Assembly (NCBI RefSeq): GCF_003989745.1
Contig: NZ_RZGS01000028.1
Span: forward strand, 1 to 32,953
DNA length: 32,953 nt
Direction: 5' to 3'
Origin: Legionella septentrionalis
GTDB lineage: Bacteria > Pseudomonadota > Gammaproteobacteria > Legionellales > Legionellaceae
Positions 23,883 to 32,849 of the stretch are shown here, in pieces. Every line of letters begins with the position of its first letter. Position 1 is the first letter of the stretch. The position numbers and the translations under genes are program-made. The notes beneath the pieces were generated by a model. That model was not told the origin of the DNA. It searched no databases and was given only the letters and a program-made list of their open reading frames with translations.

Positions 23883-25694
23883 ATGACTGATGCAATTATT
23901 ATCCGCTTGACCGGGGATTCGGGAGATGGGGTGCAGCTGGTCGGTGAGCAGTTAACGATCACTGCTGCCTTGGCAGGCCATGATGTCCGTACCTTACCCG
24001 ATTTCCCTGCCGAAATCCGTGCCCCAGCCGGAACTGTCGCCGGAGTATCCGGCTTTCAGCTTGCCATGGCTGACCGAGCTATTTTTACAGCAGGAGAGAC
24101 GCTTGATGTGTTGGTCGCATTAAACCCTGCCGCGTTAAAAAATTCTCTGCAGTATTTAAATCATGGCGGATTATTAATTTTAAATGAGGATAGCCTGCAG
24201 CCTAAAGATTGGGAACGAGCTGGTTTAAGCCCTGATTTCTTAAACGATAAAACCCAGCACTATCAAATTTTGTCGCTTCCTCTCATCAGCAATACCTTAA
24301 AAGCGATCGAAGGACTGGATATTAGCCACACCCAGGCTAAAAAAGCCAAAAATTTTTATGTGCTTGGGTTGGTGCTTTGGCTTTTTGATTTATCTACTGA
24401 CCATTGTCTATCGTTCATTACCCAAAAATTTAAAGATCCTCAAATTGCCAAAGCGAATGCCCAAACCCTGTTGGCAGGATACAATTACGCCATGACGTTG
24501 GAACTTAGCCGGCAACATTATGAGTTAGGTCAAATCGAGCGTCTGCCCGGCGAATACCGACAAATTACTGGTGTTGAAGCCATTTCCTTGGCATTGGCCG
24601 CTTTGGCAACGCATACCCAAACTCCTTTATTAGTTTCAGGCTATCCAATTACACCGGCTTCTGCCATTTTACAAGAATGTGCCAAATTAACTGAATTTGG
24701 GGTACAACTGTTGCAAGCCGAAGATGAAATCGCAGCCATTTGTTCCTGCATTGGTGCGGCTTTTGGCGGTTGCCTGGCGTTAACATGCACCTCAGGTCCC
24801 GGATTTGATCTGAAAAGCGAAAGCTTAGGTTTGGCGGTGGCTGCTGAATTACCGTTAGTGGTCGTGGATGTGCAACGCGCCGGAGTATCGACCGGGCTGC
24901 CAACAAAAACGGGACAAAGCGATTTGCGGCAAGCATTGTATGGTCGGCATGGGGAGGCGCCTTTGCCCGTTTTAGCAGCTAAATCACCAGCTGATTGCTT
25001 CGCTACCATCATTGAAGCGTTTACGCTAGCCACGGCGTATATGACGCCCGTGGTGGTATTACTGGATGCCTATCTTATCAATGCCGCAGAACCCTGGAAA
25101 ATTCCAGATGCTGAAACATTGCCTATACCGAAGTTGGAATTTAATCGCTTTGCAAAACCTTATCAGCGGGATAAACGCTTAAGCCGCAGCTGGAATATTC
25201 CCGGCACCCCTGGTTTTATTCATCAGCTCGGCGGATTGGAGAAGCAGGGAGAACAGGGGCAGGTTAGTTATGATGCAGCCAACCATCAGCACATGGTGGC
25301 TTTACGAGCACAAAAAGTAGCCAATATTGCTGGAGAATATGCTGATCTGGTCATAGAAGGAGACGAAGAAGCTTCTGTGCTGCTCATGGGTTGGGGCAGT
25401 ACTTATGGCAGTCTTAAATCCGTTCTAGAGCATTATCAAGCCGCAGGCATACCCATGGCACTGGTTCATTTACGCCAGTTAAATCCACTGCCTAAAGAAT
25501 TGGCTGTTATTATAAAAGAGTTCAAGCATGTGTTAGTTGCAGAATTAAATACAGGGCAGTTATGCGAAGTGCTGCGTGCACAATATTTAGTTGACGCCCG
25601 TGCAATCAGTCAATGCAATGGCCAGCCATTTACGACGAGTTATTTATTGGAAGCCATTAATCAGGTTTTAGAGATGGAAAAAGAGACTTCATAA
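23883..25694 (+). CDS. korA: 2-oxoacid:acceptor oxidoreductase, fused gamma-alpha subunit
   Basis: The large subunit of a two-subunit 2-oxoacid:ferredoxin oxidoreductase, probably 2-oxoglutarate-specific, converting the oxoacid and CoA to acyl-CoA, CO2 and reduced acceptor. The N-terminal gamma domain (about 1-190; RLTGDSGDGVQLVGEQ) is fused to the alpha PYR-type domain (about 225-600), with the SGYPITPAS motif near 245. At 603 aa it fits the fused class. It is followed 21 bp later by the beta subunit. No ferredoxin or delta subunit gene is adjacent. Confidence 0.92.
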   Translation: MTDAIIIRLTGDSGDGVQLVGEQLTITAALAGHDVRTLPDFPAEIRAPAGTVAGVSGFQLAMADRAIFTAGETLDVLVALNPAALKNSLQYLNHGGLLILNEDSLQPKDWERAGLSPDFLNDKTQHYQILSLPLISNTLKAIEGLDISHTQAKKAKNFYVLGLVLWLFDLSTDHCLSFITQKFKDPQIAKANAQTLLAGYNYAMTLELSRQHYELGQIERLPGEYRQITGVEAISLALAALATHTQTPLLVSGYPITPASAILQECAKLTEFGVQLLQAEDEIAAICSCIGAAFGGCLALTCTSGPGFDLKSESLGLAVAAELPLVVVDVQRAGVSTGLPTKTGQSDLRQALYGRHGEAPLPVLAAKSPADCFATIIEAFTLATAYMTPVVVLLDAYLINAAEPWKIPDAETLPIPKLEFNRFAKPYQRDKRLSRSWNIPGTPGFIHQLGGLEKQGEQGQVSYDAANHQHMVALRAQKVANIAGEYADLVIEGDEEASVLLMGWGSTYGSLKSVLEHYQAAGIPMALVHLRQLNPLPKELAVIIKEFKHVLVAELNTGQLCEVLRAQYLVDARAISQCNGQPFTTSYLLEAINQVLEMEKETS

Positions 25695-25715
25695 TGATCT
25701 CTACTGGAAGCAACT

Positions 25716-26690
25716 ATGAACAAAACAAAATACAACCGTAAAGACTTTACCAATGATAATGAAGTACGTTGGTGCCCAGGTTGTGGTGACTATGCCATCT
25801 TGGCTGCTTTACAGCGCGTACTCCCTGAATTGGATCTGCCGCCGGAGCAACATGTTTTTGTCTCGGGAATAGGTTGTGCAGGCAGACTGCCATACTATAT
25901 GAATACCTATGGTTTACACACCATCCATGGGCGTGCCACAGCGGTTGCAACGGGTTTGCAAGCACTGCGCGATGATTTATGTGTTTGGGTTATCACGGGC
26001 GATGGGGATGCTTTAAGTATTGGCGGCAATCACCTCATTCATTGCCTACGGCGCAATGTTAACCTTAATATTTTGTTAGTAAACAATCAGGTTTATGGCT
26101 TGACCAAAGGACAGTTTTCACCCACCTCACAAAAAGGGCAAATTACAAAAACTTCTCCCCATGGCGTAACCAGTCAACCGGTTAACCCGTTAGCCCTGGC
26201 TTTGGCATCGGGCGCTACTTTTGTTGCCCGTGCTGTTGATAAAGATCCGAATCATTTGGCTGAGCTCTTAAAAAAAGCCTATGCACATTCCGGTTGCTCT
26301 TTCGTAGAAATTTACCAAGATTGTAATATATTTAACCATGGGGCATTCGATGAATTTGCTCTGAAAGCCAATCGGGCGCAAAATACGGTGCTTCTCGAGG
26401 ATGGCAGGCCGCTGGTATTTGGCGCTGCAGAGGAGTGGGCATTAACTCTGCAAGGCGAATGCCTTGAACGTTGCCCAAGCCAGGAGCCCAATTCATACCT
26501 TCATGACTCTTCCGATTTTATAGCAGCGATGCGTTTGGCCCGTCTGCATTTCCCTGACTATCCGGTCCCATTGGGGGTGTATTATCAGGAGAAACGAGAA
26601 GTATTCAATTTAAACAGAAAATTTAACAAATCGGTACACGATTTAGCGCAATTATTTCGTTGCGGTGCATGCTGGGGGCAAAAACAATAA
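25716..26690 (+). CDS. korB: 2-oxoacid:acceptor oxidoreductase, beta subunit
   Basis: The TPP- and iron-sulfur-binding subunit that completes the enzyme with the gene upstream. It is 324 aa. Cys20 and Cys23 of WCPGCGDYAIL, Cys54 (IGCAGR) and a later Cys in YQDCNIFN are candidate cluster ligands. The TPP motif begins GDGDALSIGGNH (95-106) and ends at VNNQVYGLTKGQ. An additional CGAC pair lies at the very C-terminus. The stop codon is inside the stem of a strong terminator. Confidence 0.93.
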   Translation: MNKTKYNRKDFTNDNEVRWCPGCGDYAILAALQRVLPELDLPPEQHVFVSGIGCAGRLPYYMNTYGLHTIHGRATAVATGLQALRDDLCVWVITGDGDALSIGGNHLIHCLRRNVNLNILLVNNQVYGLTKGQFSPTSQKGQITKTSPHGVTSQPVNPLALALASGATFVARAVDKDPNHLAELLKKAYAHSGCSFVEIYQDCNIFNHGAFDEFALKANRAQNTVLLEDGRPLVFGAAEEWALTLQGECLERCPSQEPNSYLHDSSDFIAAMRLARLHFPDYPVPLGVYYQEKREVFNLNRKFNKSVHDLAQLFRCGACWGQKQ

Positions 26691-26716
26691 AGGCGGCTCA
26701 AAGGCCGCCTTTATTG
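26685..26716. terminator. Bidirectional terminator between korB and the BI-1 family gene
   Basis: A perfect 13-bp stem (26685-26697 with 26704-26716) has a 6-nt loop. On the minus strand it is followed by a run of five Ts. On the plus strand the distal arm is itself T-rich. It separates two convergent genes and overlaps the korB stop. Confidence 0.85.
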
Positions 26717-26728
26717 TAGGAAAGATGG

Positions 26729-27406
26729 TTAATTATCACGCCCTGAAAAAGCACTCAACAAATTCAGCAAGCTAATGAACAAATTGTATATTGATACAAA
26801 TAAAGTCACGGTTGCTGAAATGTAATTGGTTTCACCGCCATGAATAATTTCACTGGTCTGCAATAAAATCACTCCGGAAGAAATAAGGACAAAAGCAGCG
26901 GAGATACCCAAGTACAAGGCAGGGATTTGGAAGAAGAAGTTGGCAATCATCGCCAGCAGCGCCACCATGACGGCGATAAACAAAAAGCCGCTTAAATAGC
27001 TGAAATCCTTACGCGTAGTTAATGCATAACCAGATAACCCGAAAAATATCAATCCTGTGCCACCTAAGGCGGTTGCAACCAATTGCGGGCCATTTGAAAA
27101 GTTCGCTATATAAAAATTAAGGATGGGACCTAGGGCATAACCCATAAATCCTGTGAAGGCAAATACGCTTAATATTCCCCAAGCGCTATTGCGAAGCGCA
27201 TTCGTCAAGAACATTAAACCATAAGCTCCCACGAGAAAGAGTAAGGGATTCATATGTCTTACATTTAATGCAAACGAAGCATAGGCAGCTACAGCACTAA
27301 ATACAAAGGTAATACCCAATAATAAGTAAGTGTTTCGCAACACTTTGTTAGTCGCAAGCACCGATTCAGTTCTGCGGCTTAGTACGGAAACGTCGTTTCT
27401 GTTCAT
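26729..27406 (-). CDS. Bax inhibitor-1/YccA family membrane protein
   Basis: A 225-aa polytopic inner-membrane protein with about seven hydrophobic helices beginning near residue 24. It belongs to the UPF0005/BI-1 group by the TNALRNSAWGILSVFAFTGFMGYALGP segment and the conserved C-terminal helices with ETNYISATVTLFVSIYNLF. Bacterial members include YccA, which modulates FtsH, and calcium-leak homologs; which role applies here cannot be told. It is monocistronic. Confidence 0.88.
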   Translation of the reverse strand: MNRNDVSVLSRRTESVLATNKVLRNTYLLLGITFVFSAVAAYASFALNVRHMNPLLFLVGAYGLMFLTNALRNSAWGILSVFAFTGFMGYALGPILNFYIANFSNGPQLVATALGGTGLIFFGLSGYALTTRKDFSYLSGFLFIAVMVALLAMIANFFFQIPALYLGISAAFVLISSGVILLQTSEIIHGGETNYISATVTLFVSIYNLFISLLNLLSAFSGRDN

Positions 27407-27549
27407 TAGTAACTCCAGATTATTTATATTCCAATTCTAGCATAAATGAGGATTGTTTGCCGACTTTTCAAGTCTAGCTGTGGTCTAATTAACTGACAAG
27501 CCTCTCTCTTGTTAAAAAAATTAAAAGTTGCAGCGGTTTAGGGCTGTTA

Positions 27550-27578
27550 TTGGTTATAAAATAACTATATTTTATAAG
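27550..27578 (+). promoter_or_regulatory. Candidate promoter containing an AT-rich palindrome upstream of the nitrilase gene
   Basis: TTGGTT (27550-27555) and TATAAG (27573-27578) are 17 bp apart. Between and across them lies a perfect 10-bp inverted repeat (27554-27563 with 27568-27577, 4-bp spacer). The dyad could be an operator overlapping the promoter or simply low-complexity AT sequence. Confidence 0.35.
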
Positions 27579-27602
27579 ATAAGCTTATTAATAAGGTTGC
27601 TT

Positions 27603-28427
27603 ATGGGTCGTGTAGCTGTGGCGCAGATGGTTTCCCGCGCTGATGTCCGTGCTAATTTAAGTCAAGTTTCTGAATTATTGGCAAAAGCGCATGCGCAAGA
27701 TGTGCAATTGATAAGTTTGCCAGAAAATTTTGCTTTCATGGGTAAGCATGAAACTGACAAACTCAACATTGCTGAACGCTATGGAGACGGAGAAATCCAG
27801 CAAACCATAAGCCGTTTGGCGCGAAAATATGGCATGTGGATTATTGCAGGTACCATGCCAATCCAATCTGCAGAAGCGCGCGTGCGGTCGAGTTGTCTTG
27901 TTTACAATGAGCAAGGGGAATGCAAAGCTCGCTACGACAAGATTCATTTATTCGATGTACGGGTTTCTGCCAATGAAGCGCATCGAGAGTCGCTCACTGT
28001 GGAGCCAGGCGATGACGTGGTGGTTGTAGAAACTCCTGTGGGACGCATTGGCCTTAGTGTGTGTTATGATTTACGTTTTCCTGAGTTATATCAACAATTG
28101 CGAGTAAACGGTGCTGAAATTTTTTCTGTTCCTTCTGCCTTTACAGCAACAACAGGAGCAGCCCATTGGGAAATTTTGTTGCGTGCTCGCGCCATTGAAA
28201 ATTTATGTTATGTATTAGCAGCCAATCAGGGCGGGCAACATGAAAACGGGCGGGAAACTTATGGTTACAGCATGATTGTAGAACCTTGGGGCAAAGTTCT
28301 AGCCCAGCAAAAGCGCGAAGCAGGGATAGTAGTGGCTGACATTGATTTGTCACGGATACGGCAATTGCGTCAGCAGTTTCCGTGTCATGAACATCACGTA
28401 TTGACTCAGAATGACTTACACAGGTAA
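27603..28427 (+). CDS. Carbon-nitrogen hydrolase (nitrilase superfamily, Nit1/YbeM-like)
   Basis: A 274-aa cytosolic amidohydrolase with the catalytic triad Glu41 (LPENF), Lys113 (YDKIHLFDV) and Cys154 (SVCYDLRFPELY). These motifs match the Nit1/NitFhit group, whose members hydrolyse deaminated glutathione; substrate is inferred from family only. The start is placed at 27603, with TAAGG six bases upstream and the normal family opening GRVAVAQM; the frame extends to a TTG at 27528 without a ribosome site. tldD follows after 5 bp. Confidence 0.9.
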   Translation: MGRVAVAQMVSRADVRANLSQVSELLAKAHAQDVQLISLPENFAFMGKHETDKLNIAERYGDGEIQQTISRLARKYGMWIIAGTMPIQSAEARVRSSCLVYNEQGECKARYDKIHLFDVRVSANEAHRESLTVEPGDDVVVVETPVGRIGLSVCYDLRFPELYQQLRVNGAEIFSVPSAFTATTGAAHWEILLRARAIENLCYVLAANQGGQHENGRETYGYSMIVEPWGKVLAQQKREAGIVVADIDLSRIRQLRQQFPCHEHHVLTQNDLHR

Positions 28428-28432
28428 ACAAT

Positions 28433-29875
28433 ATGAAAGCACCGACATTGGCCCTTGCCAAAGATATACTGTTAAAACCGGCTGCAATTGATGAATCAAA
28501 CATTGAAAAACTGATGCGCTCGATGTTGAATCAGCACATCGATGATGCCGATCTCTATTTTCAAAGCTGCAGTTATGAATCTTGGTATTTAGAGGATTCT
28601 GAGGTTAAAAGCGGCAGTTACTCGGTTGACCGCGGCGTTGGAATTCGTGCGGTAAGCAATGAAAAAACAGGTTATGCGTACTGTGATGATATTTTATTTC
28701 CTGCCATGGAACGTGCAGCGGATGCGGCCCGGTCTATTGCATTTAATAAAACGAAAAATACACAACCAGTAAAAGTGTCTTCTTCTTCGCTTATGCATTA
28801 CCCCAGTATAAATCCCATTATCGGTATGACGAAACAAGAGAAGATTGCTTTATTAGAATCCATTGATCGGGAAGCCCGGCGTTTGGATCCTCGCGTGATT
28901 CAGGTAAATGCTTCATTAAGTGCTTGCTATGAAGTGGTGATGATTGCGGGGCTTTATGGGCAGCTGATCGCGGATATAAGGCCTTTAGTCAGTATCAATG
29001 TGAGCGTTATCGTGGAGCAGAATGGACGGCGTGAATCTGCGCGCTCAGGTGGTGGTGGCCGGGTAGCTTATTCCTATTTCCTGGAAGAAGAGCGGGCATT
29101 GCATTATGCCAGGGAAGCAGTACGTGAGGCTTTGGTCAATCTGGAAGCCGAGGAAACGCCGGCAGGTCTTATGCCAGTAGTATTAGGGCCCGGCTGGCCT
29201 GGAGTATTATTGCATGAGGCGGTGGGGCATGGGCTTGAAGGCGATTTTAACCGCAAAGGGTTGTCTGCATTTTCAGGCCGTCTGGGCCAGCAGGTTGCTG
29301 CTCCAGGAGTTACGGTGGTTGATAATGGCACACTAACTAATAGACGTGGGTCTTTAACGGTAGATGATGAAGGTACTCCAACCCAATGCACCACGTTAAT
29401 TGAAAATGGGGTGCTGGTGAATTACATGCAGGATAAGTTAAATGCAAGATTAATGAACATGCAGCCTACAGGAAATTGCCGGCGGGAATCTTATGCGCAT
29501 GTGCCCATGCCGCGCATGACCAACACTTATATGTTAGCGGGATCGCATGATCCTGCCGAGATAATCCGCTCGGTGGACAAAGGCTTGTATGCGGTAAATT
29601 TCGGTGGCGGGCAGGTTGATATCACCTCGGGTCAATTTGTTTTCTCGGCCAGTGAAGCGTATCTTATCGAGAAAGGGCGTATTACCAAACCGGTTAAAGG
29701 TGCTACTTTGATCGGTAACGGACCTGAGGTAATGAAAAAAATCAGCATGATTGGAAATGATCTGGCTCTGGACAGCGGCATAGGGGTTTGTGGGAAAGAA
29801 GGACAATCAGTGCCGGTCGGTGTCGGGCAACCTACTTTAAAAATTGATGCTTTAACTGTAGGCGGCACCAAATAG
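28433..29875 (+). CDS. tldD: Metalloprotease TldD
   Basis: One half of the TldD/TldE zinc protease, involved in peptide maturation and degradation of unfolded short peptides. It is 480 aa. The HExxxH zinc motif is HEAVGH (261-266) in LLHEAVGHGLEGDFNRKG, and Cys453 in the GVCGKEGQSVPVGVGQPTL segment is the likely third ligand. The partner gene tldE (pmbA) is not in the window. It is co-transcribed with the nitrilase-family gene, a common arrangement in gamma-proteobacteria. Confidence 0.95.
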   Translation: MKAPTLALAKDILLKPAAIDESNIEKLMRSMLNQHIDDADLYFQSCSYESWYLEDSEVKSGSYSVDRGVGIRAVSNEKTGYAYCDDILFPAMERAADAARSIAFNKTKNTQPVKVSSSSLMHYPSINPIIGMTKQEKIALLESIDREARRLDPRVIQVNASLSACYEVVMIAGLYGQLIADIRPLVSINVSVIVEQNGRRESARSGGGGRVAYSYFLEEERALHYAREAVREALVNLEAEETPAGLMPVVLGPGWPGVLLHEAVGHGLEGDFNRKGLSAFSGRLGQQVAAPGVTVVDNGTLTNRRGSLTVDDEGTPTQCTTLIENGVLVNYMQDKLNARLMNMQPTGNCRRESYAHVPMPRMTNTYMLAGSHDPAEIIRSVDKGLYAVNFGGGQVDITSGQFVFSASEAYLIEKGRITKPVKGATLIGNGPEVMKKISMIGNDLALDSGIGVCGKEGQSVPVGVGQPTLKIDALTVGGTK

Positions 29876-29910
29876 CTCGGTTGAAAGCGCCAACTGTCAT
29901 GTTCTTGTGC

Positions 29911-29945
29911 AAATACTATACTGTTAAAGAAGAAGTATAGTATTT
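29911..29945. promoter_or_regulatory. Perfect 12-bp inverted repeat upstream of the cyclase gene
   Basis: Arms 29911-29922 (AAATACTATACT) and 29934-29945 are exact reverse complements with an 11-nt spacer, ending 15 bp before the cyclase ATG and beginning 35 bp after the tldD stop. It could be an operator for a dimeric regulator, a weak terminator for tldD, or a structure that masks the ribosome site. Confidence 0.5.
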
Positions 29946-29960
29946 CCAAATGGATCAAGC

Positions 29961-31157
29961 ATGAACGATAACCCCTTGGATTTAGACGAAGAACATCGGC
30001 TGGCGGCGTTATATGAATTAAAAATCCTCGACACGCCCCCGGAAGAACGCTTTGATCGGATAATCAGACTGACCGCAAAATATTTTTCCACACCCATTGC
30101 CTACATTGCTTTCATTGATAGGGAGCGCCAATGGTTGAAATCAAGTCAGGGGTTATCGGTGAAGCAAACCCCAAGAAACATTTCATTTTGCCATCATACT
30201 ATCCAGCAAAATACTCCTTTAATTGTAACCGACGCAACCCAAGACACCCGTTTTTGCAATAGTCCTTTGGTGCTGGATACGCCTCATATGCGTTTTTATG
30301 CAGGAATACCGCTTGCCACCATACAAGGGTTTAATGTGGGGACTTTGTGTGTGTCTGACCAGATCCCGCGGGATTTAGATGCAGATCAAATTCAATTGCT
30401 CAAGGATTTGGCCACTTTAGCTGAAGATCAACTGACTTTACTGGATATTTCAAAGTTAGAAAAAATGATTCGGGAAAAGAATGAAGAGCTGGCACTACGG
30501 AATAATTTTATCCGCAAAGCGTTTAGCAGTTTTATGTCGGATGAAATTGTTTCCAAGTTGCTGGAATCCACACAAAAATTAACAGTAGGCGGCGAAGAGC
30601 GTAAAATCACCGTATTGTTCAGCGACCTTCGCAATTTCACCCCGCTGGCAGAAACTTATCCTGCGGATAAAATCGTCAGCATGTTGAATAATTATTATGC
30701 GCATATGGTAGATGTTATCGAAAAATATAATGGCACCATTGACTCGTTTATTGGTGATGCCATCATGGTTCTTTTTGGCGCACCTTACTCTGGCGAAGAT
30801 GATGCCAAGCGTGCAATCGCTTGCGCTTTAGACATGCAGGAAGAAATGACTCGGGTAAATTCCATCAATAAAACAAACAATCTTCCGGCATTGCAGATGG
30901 GAATAGGAGTTAATACTGGATATGCCATTGTAGGCACCATAGGCTCTGAAAAGCGGATGCAATATAGTGCTATTGGTTCTTCGGTCAATCTGGCATCCAG
31001 AATTCAAGATTTAACGCTAGGCGGACAGATTCTGATTTCTGCAGCAACTTATCAGGAAGTAGCTGGCAAAATCGATTTGCATGGTCATTTACGGGTAAAA
31101 GTCAAAGGCATAGATTCGCCTATTACTATATACGATGTCATGGGCTTAAAAGAATAA
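29961..31157 (+). CDS. GAF-domain class III nucleotidyl cyclase
   Basis: A 398-aa cytosolic signalling protein. A GAF sensor (about 18-160; ends with FYAGIPLATIQGFNVGTLCV) is joined by a helical linker (163-195) to a class III cyclase domain (about 213-395). Metal-binding Asp222 (LFSDLRNFTPL) and Asp266 (FIGDAIMVLFGAP) are present, as are transition-state Asn343 and Arg347 (SVNLASR). The two purine-selecting positions, usually Lys and Asp/Thr in adenylate cyclases, are Ser262 and Ser340, so the product is uncertain. The GAF ligand is unknown. A perfect dyad precedes it, and the ATPase gene follows after 47 bp. Confidence 0.9.
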   Translation: MNDNPLDLDEEHRLAALYELKILDTPPEERFDRIIRLTAKYFSTPIAYIAFIDRERQWLKSSQGLSVKQTPRNISFCHHTIQQNTPLIVTDATQDTRFCNSPLVLDTPHMRFYAGIPLATIQGFNVGTLCVSDQIPRDLDADQIQLLKDLATLAEDQLTLLDISKLEKMIREKNEELALRNNFIRKAFSSFMSDEIVSKLLESTQKLTVGGEERKITVLFSDLRNFTPLAETYPADKIVSMLNNYYAHMVDVIEKYNGTIDSFIGDAIMVLFGAPYSGEDDAKRAIACALDMQEEMTRVNSINKTNNLPALQMGIGVNTGYAIVGTIGSEKRMQYSAIGSSVNLASRIQDLTLGGQILISAATYQEVAGKIDLHGHLRVKVKGIDSPITIYDVMGLKE

Positions 31158-31204
31158 TGCAGTAATGGCCCATCCATTATTAATTAAACAGACATGGAGA
31201 AGTC

Positions 31205-32725
31205 ATGCCCGACCCATTTATCAAGTCCATAAAATCTTATGCTGCTTCCCCTAATACCATCTGTATTGGCGGCATTTTACATAATGATGTATTGATAAAT
31301 GCACCAAAATTAAATATTGCTCTCCGATCCCTTAACCGCCACGGTTTAATAGCTGGAGCAACCGGGACAGGCAAGACAAAAACCATCCAAATGCTTAGCG
31401 AGCAATTATCAGCTCAAGGTATTCCTGTTTTTTTAATGGATATCAAAGGTGATTTAAGTGGTTTAGCTGTACCTGGCGAAAGGAGTGAAAGTATTTTAAA
31501 CCGGCAGAAGCTGTTGGGGCTTGATTACAAACCAACAGGCTACCCCGTGGAGTTATTGGCAATGGGGGGGCAGCCAGGTGTCAAGATTAGAGCAACACTC
31601 ACCGAATTCGGACCTATATTGTTTGCCAAGATGCTGGGTTTAAATGAAACGCAAACCAGCATCATCAGCATCCTTTTTCAATATGCCGAGGATAATCAGC
31701 TCTTGTTGCTGGATTTGTCTGATATCAAGCAATTACTGAGTTATGCCCAGGGCGAAGGGAAAGAAAAGATTGAGTCTAATTATGGCGGTTTGGCGCCTGC
31801 TTCTCTCAAATCGATTCTGCGCGCAATTATTGAACTGGAAGCTCAAGGGGGCCACGAGTTGTTTGGCGAACCTTCGTTTGAAGTACGCGATCTACTGCAG
31901 ACGACTCTGCAGGGGGCGGGCGTTATTTCCATCCTGCGGTTGATGAATCTTCAAGATAAGCCAAAATTATTCTCAACCTTCATGCTGGGACTGCTAAACC
32001 GGGTGTATGCTGCTTTCCCGGAAATAGGCGATGTGGACAAGCCAAAGCTGGTTTTTTTTATTGATGAAGCTCACTTGATTTTCAGCCATGCATCGAAAGC
32101 TTTGTTGGAGCAATTACAAATCATCGTGAAGCTAATTCGTTCCAAAGGGGTTGGATTGATTTTCTGTACACAAAGTCCTGAAGATATACCTGAAGCCATT
32201 TTAAGCCAATTGGGTCTTAAGATTCAGCATGCTCTTCGCGCCTTCACCGCCAAGGATCGTAAAGCAATAAAACTGGTCGCGGAAAATTTTCCTTCCACCG
32301 TTTTTTATGATACTGCGAATTTGCTGACTTCCCTAGGGATTGGGCAAGCCCTGGTTTCAGCCCTGGATGCGCATGGACAACCCACCCCCCTGGTAGCTGC
32401 CATGATACGAGCTCCGCAATCACGCATGGGCCCTTTGCAGGAGGGAGAATTAGTACAACTTGTTGCTAAATCGCATTTGGTGAAAAAATATGACCGCAGA
32501 ATGGAGCGCGAATCAGCAATGGAAGTATTGCAGAAAAGGAAAAGTGAATACAATTTCCAGAAGGATGAAAGGCTTCCTGGTACAAAGCCTGCGAAAGAAA
32601 CGTCTACTCTTGAAACATTATCCAAAAATACATTGTTTAGGCAAATTATTCGCTCTTTTGTGCGCGAATTTACGCGGTTCATTATGGCTGCCTTGGGTTT
32701 AACTAAATCCGGCAGGAAGAAGTAA
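31205..32725 (+). CDS. HerA-like helicase/ATPase, DUF853 (YjgR) family
   Basis: A 506-aa FtsK/HerA-type P-loop ATPase with Walker A GATGTGKT (51-58) and Walker B LVFFIDEAH near residue 280, followed by CTQSPEDIPEAIL. The family includes E. coli YjgR, whose function is not established; members resemble archaeal HerA, a DNA-translocating ATPase in end resection. No nuclease partner is adjacent. There is a basic C-terminal tail (ending TKSGRKK). The ATG has GGAG at good spacing. Confidence 0.88.
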   Translation: MPDPFIKSIKSYAASPNTICIGGILHNDVLINAPKLNIALRSLNRHGLIAGATGTGKTKTIQMLSEQLSAQGIPVFLMDIKGDLSGLAVPGERSESILNRQKLLGLDYKPTGYPVELLAMGGQPGVKIRATLTEFGPILFAKMLGLNETQTSIISILFQYAEDNQLLLLDLSDIKQLLSYAQGEGKEKIESNYGGLAPASLKSILRAIIELEAQGGHELFGEPSFEVRDLLQTTLQGAGVISILRLMNLQDKPKLFSTFMLGLLNRVYAAFPEIGDVDKPKLVFFIDEAHLIFSHASKALLEQLQIIVKLIRSKGVGLIFCTQSPEDIPEAILSQLGLKIQHALRAFTAKDRKAIKLVAENFPSTVFYDTANLLTSLGIGQALVSALDAHGQPTPLVAAMIRAPQSRMGPLQEGELVQLVAKSHLVKKYDRRMERESAMEVLQKRKSEYNFQKDERLPGTKPAKETSTLETLSKNTLFRQIIRSFVREFTRFIMAALGLTKSGRKK

Positions 32726-32849
32726 AGAAATAGGTGCAGTGCCGATACCAAACGAGTAGACCGCAGGCAAAATTCTTGCGGGTTGAACGATACACTTTCA
32801 TTTTCACAGAACATGATTCAGTGAACGTCGTACTAGGTTCTGTCGACAT

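Noticed and set aside
24641-25033. A 130-codon minus-strand open frame inside korA
   Set aside because: It is antisense to the conserved alpha domain, with no ribosome site and a composition typical of a shadow frame.
32305-32814. A 169-codon minus-strand open frame overlapping the 3' end of the HerA-like gene
   Set aside because: Most of it is antisense to a supported gene and it shows no motif or ribosome site; the IS transposase is in a different place and frame.
32806-32843. 7-bp inverted repeat ACAGAAC/GTTCTGT between the HerA-like gene and the IS
   Set aside because: Short and widely spaced; one arm is part of the probable IS end, so the match may be chance.
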